This document shows positions 46,940 through 57,540 of a stretch of DNA of 64,000 nucleotides, piece after piece. The translations under genes and the position numbers were made by a program. Position 1 is the stretch's first letter. Every line of letters begins with the position of its first letter. The notes below the pieces were generated by a model. It did no database searches. It saw nothing but the letters and a program-made list of their open reading frames with translations, and was not told the origin of the DNA. This DNA is from Homalodisca vitripennis (lineage: Eukaryota; Arthropoda; Insecta; Hemiptera; Cicadellidae), in contig NW_025777604.1 of assembly GCF_021130785.1 (NCBI RefSeq), forward strand, positions 1 through 64,000, read 5' to 3'.

Positions 46940-47430
46940 AATTTTTTTTTCAAGTAATAGTGTATTACTTCAATTGAATATGAATTCAAGCGCCAATCAT
47001 TACCAATTAATACAAGACATGAACCTTCCTCCGTTGCCAAGCAACAACGATTCTCCAGCTTTGCTGAAAGGGAGAGTTATCCCTCCTCTCTTCCATCCGC
47101 AGATTCAGATCCAGAAGTTGCAGCAGCAGCAGATACGGAAGTAACATTGACAACAATAGTGGACACTTCCTCCTATGGAGGTACTTGCTGTAGATCATTC
47201 TTCACTCTCACTCTCATCGGCACTCTCGGCTGTTGTGTGGTGTGGTGTTACCGTGGTGTGTGATGGCTGTGGTGCTCCGTGGTGCTTTTGTGGTGTTTCT
47301 CGCCTAACTGGCTGGCCTGGTCCTGTGGTGCACACCCCTTTGCCCAGTGAGTACCAACCACGGTCCAGATTTAAATTTACCAATTTCGTCCAAGTTCGAG
47401 AAATGTTACCCTTGGTATTTCCGTAAGTAA
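46940..47430 (+). other. Candidate exon region with acceptor-like tract, unidentified
   Basis: A strong pyrimidine tract ending in AG (attttttttttcaag, near 46,965) precedes two overlapping open frames. One contains MNSSANHYQLIQDMNLPPL and a Gln-rich end, closing at about 47,144. The other is open for about 100 codons without an early ATG, containing SADSDPEVAAAADTEVTL and then a hydrophobic FFTLTLIGTLGCCVVWCY that could span a membrane. From 47,220 the DNA becomes TG-rich and repetitive (gtggtgtggtg). It could be a real exon, a retroposed fragment or chance. No family recognised. Confidence 0.22.
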
Positions 47431-49185
47431 TATTGACAGAACATGGTTAGTGTCCTTGGCCTTGGAGGAATCTGGACACTGTTGTAACGTTTCTTAGTAC
47501 AATCAATGTTAAAAATACATCATTCCATGATGATCCTTCGGGAAGAGCTTTTTTCTTAAGGTTGTGCAAGCTATTCCTTAGGTGTAATGTGTATTTTTAA
47601 TTTTAAAGTCGTATTCCTGAAATATACTGTAAATTCCTTGAACACAACACGTTTTTAATCATTTCACACCCGGAATTAGTAATTTAAAGTAGAAACATTT
47701 TGTAATCAGACCCCCCGTACAAAAACAACTGCATTTAAATATATAAACTTTTAAAAGAAAGCCCTCTGTTTGAGTTACAGTTTCAGGGGGTGTCATGGTT
47801 TTATATGGTTTATCAGCTAAGACAAATATATTTATTTATGAAATGTTATTAAAGAATTATATGTTTTAATAAACATGTTCTTAAACAAATGATTTACTTT
47901 TAAATAAAAATTATAGTTTTTCTGTGGACCTAACTACAAGGTGCTCCTAAGAGTTTGGTTCAAATAGCTACAACTCTTGAAATTTAAAAGGATTTTAAAT
48001 TTTTTAGGTATTAAGAAAATGTATCTCTTAGAACGCTACGGCCAATGTTAAAAAATATTTAAGTTGAAAACCAATTGCTTCACCGTAAGTTTTTAATGCT
48101 AAAACAGATTGTTTCGCTATTGCGTTGGATTTTAGAACTACTTCGTATCCACTTTATTAATATCATAAATATCAAGTATGCAATCAAAATATCTTAACAC
48201 CGGATTCGTTTTTTTAGTCTGGAGCTTACGTACTAAATATCAAATTGTTAATTATTTAGTGAATGAATTGATAATTCAACAAATATTACTTTTAATTAGA
48301 TACTTAAAAGTGGATTAGGCTTGCCAAGAAATCCTAATTTTACATACATAATGAAGAGAATTTAAATACACATATATCTGAGATACGAGTATATTTTAAA
48401 CATTAGACGAGAGATTTTTTAAAATATTTTTCTCCAGCAATGCATTATTACTAATTAAATTATTAACGTAGGCTACTTATCGTAAACAATTTCTAGATCT
48501 TTAAAAGGCATGCATCATCCCGCATCTGATTATATAAATGAATTTGAACTTCTTTCTTCGTCATTTTACCACTTAGGAACCTCTAACCGGTTGCCGGTTT
48601 TGCATTTGAATTTCCCAAAGGTTAAAAATTAAACTGCGTTATAAAGAAGCTCGCCTCAAATCTAAAAATGTTTGAATTCGGAAACTTAGAATTTAATGCA
48701 TGAATGTTATTTAATAATTAAAATACGATTTTCTGTTACTACCAATGGTTTATAATTTATATTTAGTAAACTATTTTGTGGGAAATTCCGTTCTAGTCTA
48801 TTGTAAGTATTATCATAAACAAAGACATTTCTTCTGTGGCACCACTACCTTTGATTATAACTAGTAGTAATATTATTTATAACTAATAAATCTAACAATC
48901 AGTAGTTGTACATTTATTGTATTACAAAAATAGCAGAAAGAAACGAGTTTACAATTTCTGGTTATAATGAGACAAAGAAGTTTTAGTGAATGTTGCTACA
49001 GCGCGGTGACGTTAACCTTTTCTTTAGCCTTGGATGTGGGGGATAATCTTGAATGACTTCAGACAAAGAGCTGACCTGTGATTTGCAAATCTTGGAGGAA
49101 CTTTCTCGCGCACACGATTCTGCCAACGAAATGCAACATTAGGTCTCTGACTTGACTATTTTGAACTGCCGTTATAACATCAGAC
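47431..49185. other. A+T-rich, nothing recognised
   Basis: No element, array module or coding frame could be supported. Confidence 0.35.
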
Positions 49186-49368
49186 TTGAAAGATGTACGG
49201 GATTTTCACCATCTTAAATGTCAACTTTCAACTCCGAGTCACGTAATGGCTGACGTTAGGCGTGCTGCTGCTGTAAACTTTGGTGGCGGACTTGTTGACA
49301 ATACTTTTACTAACTCATATAAAAGTTCTGGTATATCCTCAGAATCTGAGTTGCAGGATTGTCTCTAA
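49186..49368 (+). other. 60-codon frame in a G+C-richer patch, unidentified
   Basis: The frame MKDVRDFHHLKCQLSTP...VMADVRRAAAVNFGGGLVDN ends at TAA 49,366. The patch 48,990-49,370 is more balanced in composition than its flanks, and upstream pieces in the same frame look protein-like but contain stops. It may be the C-terminal end of a decayed mobile-element protein. No motif was recognised. Confidence 0.2.
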
Positions 49369-49759
49369 TAGCTTATCTAAGTCTAAGATTATTTTAAAGA
49401 ATAAATGTGACATAAATTTATAACATAATCATTATCTTGTTCATTTTTATGGATGTAAATCAAATTCCCTAACGCTTGCCCTTTTGAAAGTATAATCTAC
49501 AATTTCATATGTATATTGACAGGGATTATATACCGGCTGGAGTTGGCTTAAGTCAGGCCTGTTTCAATCTTCTTGGAATCTGTTATTCGTTTAATATCGC
49601 CATAACTTGGACCTCTCAATCAGTTTTAGATATTTTCAATTTATACGGAGGCCACTCTGTCCCCTATCTACCATCGATTACGCTATGTAAATAAGTTATA
49701 GATTAGGATTTTTCCGGACATTTGCCATCGTTCAGTGAAACAAGAAATCAGTAACACTA

Positions 49760-49795
49760 CGTTTCGAGATCTGCAATCTAATCTCTTCTTCAGGT
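49760..49795 (-). ncRNA. Hammerhead-ribozyme-like core motif
   Basis: The minus strand reads CTGAAGA, then A, GAGAT, a 10-nt loop, ATCTC, then GAAAC. That fits the CUGANGA and GAAA core boxes around a 5-bp stem II, except for one extra A. Hammerhead ribozymes are known in Penelope-like elements. The stems I and III needed for cleavage are not convincing here, so it may be a decayed copy. Confidence 0.3.
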
Positions 49796-50223
49796 AAAGA
49801 ACTAACCTAATACATAATTACAAACTAGGTTAAAATAAAGAAATCTTACCAAAGCGTTGTGGCACGCCTAAGTCAGGAATCGCAACCTACATGTTATTTG
49901 TCAAATTCACTAACTCTATAAACATGCACCTAATAAACAACTAAACAAAACACCAATCATTAAAACAGAACGACGGAATACAGGTCACAATACCTCCTTA
50001 CTCGTCTACTAACCACCTTCGACTCACCAGAAGGACTAGCCAATGGTAATCGTCACGGCTGGCTAAAACAAGATGGCGGAAATAAAAGGGAAGGGGGACA
50101 GGAATGGGCCCTTTTTGTTATTATTGGTTCATGCGAGATGAACTTCTTAAAAACATATTGTCACTCCGCATTGGTTTATTACAAATATCTGATCCGTTTG
50201 ATACTTTTGGTTTTCACTTTAGT

Positions 50224-50505
50224 TCATTTTTTAGAATTGGCAACCAAAGCGGCCTAATCTTGACTGATTGGTAGGTCTGCCAATTTAATGTATGTTGCCT
50301 CAATTAATTTCCTTTTGAAGAAATGTGGTTCCCGATGTATTATGTTGGCTTCATCCCAATTCATATGATGGTCTTCGAACCAACAATTGTGTGCTATTTT
50401 TGACTTTTCTGTAAGACCCTGTCTCGTGTTTTCTTTGTACTCTTTTATACTTACGTTTAGTGGTCCTTTTGTCTCTCCTATGTATTCCCTATTGCAACTA
50501 GTGGT
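50224..50505 (-). pseudogene. GIY-YIG endonuclease domain fragment of a Penelope-like element
   Basis: The GIY-YIG nuclease of Penelope-like elements nicks the target for retrotransposition. Visible here are CNREYIGETKGPLNV (the YIG half with the following basic strand), IKEYKENTRQG, then EKSKIAHNCWFEDHHMNWDE, EANIIHREPHFFKRKLIEA and TYIKLADLP. These give the conserved His, Glu and Arg/Lys pattern of the family. A TAG at 50,254-50,256 interrupts it, and a final TGA lies at 50,224. The upstream GIY half is missing. About 41 bp encoding NREYIGETKGPL is duplicated directly upstream (50,503-50,543) in a different frame. Non-functional. Confidence 0.72.
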
Positions 50506-50545
50506 CTTTTTGTCTCGCCTATGTCTTCCCTATTGCAATAACAAT

Positions 50546-51757
50546 AAACAGATATTGACATTTAAATGTTATAGAGTAGTAATCATAAAGTTCTTGATTA
50601 ATAGTATAATTCAGATAGGTAAGACAAAGTTAATATATAACTTTTACTCCAGATTGCGAAATTAATCATTTAAACATCCAATGCATTGTACATATTATTT
50701 AAGCACTGTTATAGTACCAACCTTAGCAAAGCTGTGAATGTTTTAACATAAGTATTCCGAACAGGTGCGCTTCTTTGACAGTGCGATACGGAATTTTAAC
50801 AGTAGCTTAAGGGAAACTTAAACACTAACCTGCCTCAACGATCCATTCTACCCAGACTAAAATCAGAAAAATAACAAAACTTCTATAACGCAAAATCTTG
50901 TAAACTATTATTTTGAAATATTGAATATAGCTAAAAATTATTTTTCCATTTTACCGAAAGTAGAATGGAATTAGGTAGGATTTCCCCTTAGGCCGCAATA
51001 GGATTTTCAGTTTTACGTATGAATTGTATGTTATTTATCAGTACAACAATGAAAACTCAGCTATTGGACGGGAAATATTTTAGACCAAACGCATATGACA
51101 AAGGCTAGAAATATACGCATTTTGACCAATGTAGATATCTGAGTCTTTTGTATGTTGTATTTTACTCATCATGTTAACAATGCAAGGTCAGCTGTGACTT
51201 TTAAAATATAACATTTTTCCCTTAGAAATTTAGCCATGGACACTTAGATAATATCTACTAGATTTCGCCTACTTCTGATTCAAAAAAATCACAGTACTCA
51301 ATCATATTATTATATCATAAATGCTTTTGCTAAGGAGTATGAGGATTTTTATTTTGAAAATTGGCTACATCTTTTAAATAAATAGTAATAAATGAATATG
51401 TATCTAAGTGTCATTATAGAGTACGGATTGGGTACTTCGTCAAATTGTTTATATATTCATTGCACTACCAGGAATGTTTTAATGAAGATAAAAATTTTCT
51501 CGTAGTACTTTTAATTAAAAACAATAGTGATATTTACGAAAATCGATACAAATTCAATTGACGATAAATAGCTGCTGATTCTTTCAGCTCAAGTTGACCA
51601 AAGAGGCGCAAAACATTTCTTTATAGGATTGAAATTTTATAAAATATTAAACATACAGTCCTTGATCAGTTGTGTAGTTCAGGTTGGAAATTATGACATA
51701 ACAATTTTACTTTTAACAACATATTTAATGAATTACGAATTGAACCTTAAGAAATAA
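50546..51757. other. A+T-rich, nothing recognised
   Basis: No element or coding frame was seen. Confidence 0.35.
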
Positions 51758-52135
51758 AATTGCAACAACTAATAAAGCATCAGAAATAATATTGCAGCAA
51801 CTACTAATGCATCAGAAATAATATTGCAATAACTAATAATGCATCAGAAATAATATTGCAGCAACTACTAATGCATCAGAAATAATATTGCAGCAACTAT
51901 ACATGCATCGGAAGTAATATTGCAACAACTACTAATATATCGGAAATAATATTGCAGCAACTATACATGCTTCGGAAGTAATATTGCAACAACTACTAAT
52001 ATATCGTAAATAATATTGCAGCAACTATACATGCATCGGAAGTAATATTGCAACAACTACTAATGCATCGGAAATAATATTGCAGCAACTATATATGCAT
52101 CGAATGTAATCTTGAAACAACTATTAATGCATGGG
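51758..52135. repeat. 32-bp minisatellite, about 11.5 copies
   Basis: The unit 'aataatattgcagcaactac', 'taatgcatcaga' repeats at 32 bp (51,791, 51,823, 51,855). From about 51,890 the copies alternate between 'gcagcaactatacatgcatc' and 'gcaacaactactaatatatc', making a 64-bp dimer. The right end decays. Confidence 0.92.
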
Positions 52136-54819
52136 ATATATTACTGGAACGTTGTTTATAACATCCATAACAGGTTTCTAGTAATTAAATGTGAATATTT
52201 GCAATTAAGGTACTCGAAATTCATTGGCTTCCTCGACAATATGTATGACATTTTTTTATGTCCCTTGAGCTAAAACGTGGCGATGGACAAAAGCATGCTA
52301 CAACAAACCATTCTTTATTGGACTGCAGTCTAACAAAAACAAGAATACCGTAACCATGCAAAAATTGTTATAAATGAATAATTTTAAATATTGAATGAAT
52401 TTATTTTCAAGAATTACCCACTCTATCCCTTTTTAAACACAACCAATATAAGTAGATAATTTTAGACCAAAGAAGTATTGTTAAGCTTAAGAATGTATAC
52501 ATTTTCTTAATCAGGGTAAAAAAAATTCATTTTTCTGGGGTAGCGACAAAACTATGGAAACGTAAAAACTAGACTAGAAGTGAACAGCCGCAAAAGACAT
52601 TGTTAGACCTACGCCCTTAAAAAGGTCATAGATAGGGCTGTTATGTCCTACCTGTGTACATTTTCTTCATCTGGATAAAAAGGTAAATTCAAATTATGGT
52701 ACTTGAGGTAACTCAGCCGTAATTAAATTGGATGTGCTAAAAGTAAACGCTTTGACCAACGTTGTTTTCCGAGACCTTTGTATCGGTCAGTTTCCGAGTT
52801 TACTTGATCGGGGTGTAAAAATTGGCAAACAAAACTGTGGCGTCAGAAATGTAATATAATTGAAGCATAGATGAATGCTTTTATACTCTAAAAATAACCA
52901 GTAAATATTTGCTCAAGTTTGGTATTTCTTAACCATAGACACTTTTATAATAAATAATAAAGTGCAAACCCACGAGTAACAGTAAGTTTAATACAATTTT
53001 ATAACCATAGACTTGCTTACATGAAAATCCTGATCTTGAAAGAAAAATGTGAAATAAAACCTCCCTAAATCAGATAACGATTGTTTGTTATTCATTCTTT
53101 AGATAAATAAATAATAAATATATTCAATAAATATATTTACCTTAAATACTAAATTAAAATTAGTTCGTATCAAATAAATGCCCAGAATTACTGGTAAAAT
53201 TATAAATCTTCGTCATTATGAAATGTATAGGAGTTATATCTCGAGTTTACCGAGTTGTTTTCTGTGGTTAAGCGAGTAATTTCTCCACCCAAGCGAGTTA
53301 TTCTCGGTTAAAAAGAATGATTTCTTGATTCTATATACATTTTTCTCGATTCAACTTAGTGATTTACCAATGCTAGTAATTTTTTTCAACGAGTTTCGTA
53401 TACACATTTTATAATTCATGTTTATATTTCCTGTTTAAAAACTGCGATATACAATAACTACTTTTCGAATTTATTGAAAATAAGTCTATTGTTGTTAACT
53501 AGTAAATAATAACCTATTTATTCTAGGTAAATATGTATGCATACTTGCTTTCAGTAAACGCCTTAAAACTTTTTGATACAGCTAATAAAATTATACACCT
53601 ATTACTATTATTATTATTATTAAGATATCTCGATATTTTATCCAATAATACACAAAAAATTAATAAATGCCAGTAATATATAATTATTATCTATATATGT
53701 ACAGTTATACTAATATATAATTAAGAACACTACTTATAGTAAACATACTTTACTATAACTATGTAACAGAAGCACAGATACAGTCAACGTGAAAGTTTTA
53801 TAAGAAGAGTTTCAGATGTGTTGGAACACGTGAGTTTCTATTACACGCACGTGATGTCCAGCTTGTCTCTTGCATCCTAGTTTGTGTTTTTATATACGCT
53901 ATATCAAAAACGATTGTGTTTGAAATTTATAATACTCGCGTAACAAATACTTAAAAATAAAATACTCATTTACGAGCTTCCATTGTTTAAGGCTTTGTAA
54001 GGAATTCATTACCAGGATATGATAATAAAACAGTGAATAGGATTCTCGCACAATGTGCCTTTGTTACCTGATACGCTGACTAATAAGTACTTAATAATAT
54101 CTCTGGTGCCTTAGTTCTAATCTGTAATATTATATTTATTAGTGAGACATCTCTAACACCTAATTATTACGTTTTGGGATATGGCCAATAAGCTAAATAT
54201 AATGGACATTATTAGATACCAGAATATACTAATTAGTTTAATGCCTTATTGCTGAATGTATGTAAAACTATATCGTACTTTACATTACCGTTTTCATTCT
54301 ACTACAAAAAATTATATTTATAGATAGAAATACAAAATACTGGGATGCATTGGGCTCTGCAACACGATCAGATGATAAATGCCACATTTCCTATTTATTG
54401 AGTAAAAATGCACTTAAAAATAATTTAATCAGTACGTTTTTGTTGTATTTTTAATTCATAGTATGTTTAAATATTCTAATTATATCTAAGTATTGAACAT
54501 ATCAAATTTTGTACACATATCTTCAATAATTTTGCGTGATTGTATGTCAATCATCTAAAAATACAAAAAAAATCAAGAATTTAGTTTATATAATAAATAT
54601 TAGATATGATTATTTATGTATTATACTTATGCCATTTGTTTTAATATTTTTCAGAAAGATTAAAATTACTTACTGTTAGACTAATTAGAAATATTATAAA
54701 ATATAATGTCGAATAGGGTCTCTGGATATTTATTTATAATATAGCACATACATCATAACTTAAGACAGGGAACAATCTTATTAAAACCTTTATAATAATG
54801 TTTTATTCACACGATTGTG
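52136..54819. other. A+T-rich, nothing recognised
   Basis: A patch at about 53,220-53,400 has several GAGTT, GAGTAA and GAGTTA words, recalling 7,540-7,700. No coding region was found. Confidence 0.35.
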
Positions 54820-54851
54820 TCCTTATATTATATATATATATAATATAAGGA
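54820..54851. repeat. 32-bp perfect palindrome
   Basis: TCCTTATATTATATAT is followed directly by its reverse complement. It lies next to a CA microsatellite, a short CG run and a T tract. Confidence 0.9.
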
Positions 54852-54862
54852 TACATACATTT

Positions 54863-54864
<2 letters not shown>

Positions 54865-54899
<35 letters not shown>

Positions 54900-54906
54900 G
54901 CGCGCG
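54865..54906. repeat. (AC)n microsatellite with short (CG)n
   Basis: About 16 AC dinucleotides followed by 'tcgcgcgcg'. Confidence 0.95.
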
Positions 54907-54959
54907 TTTTTAGCTAATTGTTTTTTTTTTTTTAGGTAATGAGACAACACGCATTCTTT

Positions 54960-56099
54960 TTAGCGTTAGTTGTAGACGTCAGCTATATAATATAACATAT
55001 TATGGGAGAGGTGAAAAGTAAGGAGCAGTTTAAATAAAATATTATTTTATATCCATTGGAAACAACGAAACATTTTAATTTAATTTTTTAGTGTTATATG
55101 GCTGTATTTTTCAAACTTCGCTAATCTCACAGCTAGTCGCGGAAGTAGCACTACAAAAACGATGTGATGGTCAGAAGCAGAACCAGGACCAGGACTAGGA
55201 CAAGGATGAGTTACTTTATTTCAATATAAATAATAGTTTTACTCCCTATTTCTCGTTACCCAAAGCAGTTTACATCCCAGTTTTAGCGAGTATTATTCAC
55301 AGCACAAAGCACCAGAATAGTTCATATGTAGCACTAACAGAAGTACAAATTAAATATAGTTAATTCTATTCGTTGCTATGTTTTAAGTAAAAGCCTAATT
55401 GTTACTGTGAATAATCCTCTCAGTACCCAAAGAGTACAGGAAGACTCACTTTACATTATTTTATCCAGAGTAGAAAACAAAAAAATTTTAAGTTTCACGT
55501 AGTTATATCAAAAATATATTTAACTGTTTATGAGAAACATTTTCTAACTTGTCTTTTACAGCAATATTTTTAAAATTTCTAGTAAGCAAGATGTTCGTAA
55601 TGAGTTGAAATTAGTCTGTGTTTGTTATTTATGATATAAAAACTGTAACTAATTATTGTTTTAATGAAATAATTAGATAATTAATAACAGTCCCAAATAA
55701 TTGTAAAATAAATATGTTCTATAAGTCTTACCTCATGCTATTAGTTACTAACATTCATGCCAGAGCTCTCTTTTACAGTACAAGATAATAACTGGCCTAT
55801 AAAAATCATACAGTATTTATAACGCCTAATTAGATTCCAATACTACATTTAAATATTACAATTTCTCTTTGTAACTAATAATAACTTATTTTCCGTTTCA
55901 ATACCAAATAGAATTAGTAGTTTTGAAGAATCATGCGTCAGCTAAACTTCAACATTGAGACAGCACCCTGATGGAGTGAACCATTGTCTGAATAACCGAA
56001 GCTCACATATTCGTTAGCATTGAGAGCTATACAACTGCATCACTACGTAGTTAAATCCAAAAACCCAAAAGGCAGAGCTCCCAGTGGCACACATAATCC
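54960..56099 (+). repeat. Array unit copy 9 (leader, core and B module)
   Basis: A CRE-like AGACGTCA and TATATAA (54,974-54,990) are followed by 'tttatatccattggaaac'. The core lies at about 55,135-55,205 (cacagctagtcgcggaagtag, 'gatgtgatggtcagaagcag', 'accaggaccaggactagg'). The donor position reads AAGGATGAGTTAC. The flank 'tacccaaagcagtttacatccc', 'cacagcacaaagcacc' and the B module at about 55,420 (cagtacccaaagagtacagg) follow. Collinear with 61,505-62,460. Confidence 0.7.
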
Positions 56100-56560
56100 T
56101 CTCCTTACACCAAAAAGTGCACATGAACAAGTATCGTATCTAAACAATGCTGTTTGTCTTCTTTAACGTTCGAAGAATCGTCCATTTTGAGTTTTTATCG
56201 CAAGGAAAAACTTTTAACGCAGCCCTTTATCTGGAGTTGCTCAAAACTGAGACGCCGAATCGCCAGCATCAGGCCTGATATTAAAGTCATCTTCAATGTC
56301 TATTACAGAAATGTTATTTTGTTTTGTTCCATCGACTGAAGAGAGAACTGAAGTAAAAGCACTGCGGTTTGGTGGGAAACATCCAAGCTGAAGTTATAAG
56401 GTTCCTGAGAGGCGTTCCGGTCGAGGAGTCCCAGGGTGCTTTTCAAGCGTTGCAGAACTGTCTATGCAGATATATTGATGTAGAAGGAGACCATTTTGAT
56501 GTATTTTTGTCCATTTGTTCCAGTCCGTTAATTACTTTCATAACACACCCTGTATTCTCA
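56100..56560 (+). pseudogene. Mariner transposase relic, copy 1 (internally deleted)
   Basis: This matches the copy at 62,461-63,030. 'ccaaaaagtgcacatgaaca' is followed by a piece reading SILSFYRKEKLLTQPF and RIASIRPDIKVIF. A deletion removes the region with the second and third catalytic residues. After it the frame reads VGNIQAEVIRFLRGVPVEES. Stops and shifts abound. It occupies the same place between the B and C modules as copy 2, which suggests that the insertion predates duplication of the unit. Confidence 0.7.
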
Positions 56561-56689
56561 TGTCTCATCAGGTGCACAACTGAGTGCATTCGATGTTGAC
56601 CGACACGATCTAAAAGCAAGATGGAGCTACTGAGTTTTCCACACATAATGTGTAGATATAGTGGGAAGGACTGAATAAATGTGTATGTT

Positions 56690-57540
56690 GATTTTATCTC
56701 CAGTTTACCTTCCTTTTAGTGCAGCGTATGAAATCTGAAGCTGATGAACTCTTCTTAAATCTCTAGTCCTGTACGCCTGAAGGGATCCCAAGATAGTTGG
56801 CGACTAAAACGAAAAAGATTAAAACGAAACCCCCGCATCGTTTCGACACTTACCATTCGAAGCCTTCCTTACTGAATAATCCATCCTTACCATAAGTGTG
56901 TTATGTGTGGACGATTTGGTTGCACGTAAGATTTTGTTGTGTGCAAGACTTTTGATTTCAGTTGCTGCACGTAAGAGGAAGGTGAACCGGTGCTATACTC
57001 AACACTTACTTAGTATTAATAAGCCCTTTCAAACACAGCTGCGCTCTTGTGTTTGATATTAGTGCATTGCAATCGATTGGATTTACTGAACTTTAGCGAA
57101 TATTATTGGTTCTTATACATAATGATGTTATAAACAATAAAATACGGGAATTAATAAACATCTCAACAAGCTGTGTTAGTACTATCATGTGAGATTTTAA
57201 TGAAACTTATTCATAGTGTATAAAGAAATTATAATATATCCAGGTAAATTTTAAAAGTTAATGGCTATATATGTGAATCCATTGCACACTTACGTTGTAG
57301 TACCCTCGCTTGCTTACCAGAAATTATATTAGATTACTGCTATAAAGCCTTGCATAAGATTTCTACATGGACAAAAATGAATTGTGTGATGGTGCTCTCC
57401 AACCATGGAATTAGGCTGAGCGCCATAGAAGCCTACCACATAGAAAGCTCACACGATTACTTTTTGGTCACCGTGGATCTAAACATTTATTTCATGTATG
57501 ATTGTATGTTTATCTGTCAACAAGATATCTCGAACATTAA
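56690..57540 (+). repeat. Array modules C and D, copy at 56.7 kb
   Basis: Block C: 'gtgcagcgtatgaaatctga', 'ggcgactaaaacgaaaaag', 'cccccgcatcgtttcgacac', 'ttgcacgtaagattttgttg'. Block D: 'gtagtaccctcgcttgcttaccag', 'ttctacatggacaaaaatg', 'accatggaattaggctgagcgcc'. Both are collinear with 63,195-63,970. An open stretch at 57,350-57,544 spans block D, but the other copies do not keep its frame. Confidence 0.65.

Larger units (their letters stand above)
49700..50545 (-). mobile_element. 5'-truncated Penelope-like element
   Basis: Read on the minus strand, a GIY-YIG endonuclease end is followed by an untranslated tail of about 500 bp. The tail ends 'gatggcaaatgtccggaaaa', a sequence I associate with Penelope-like elements. 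The reverse transcriptase is absent, because the match stops near 50,545. The tail contains 'cctgaagaagagatt' and 'gatctcgaaacg', a hammerhead-like pair of motifs. No terminal repeats or target-site duplication were established. Confidence 0.6.
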
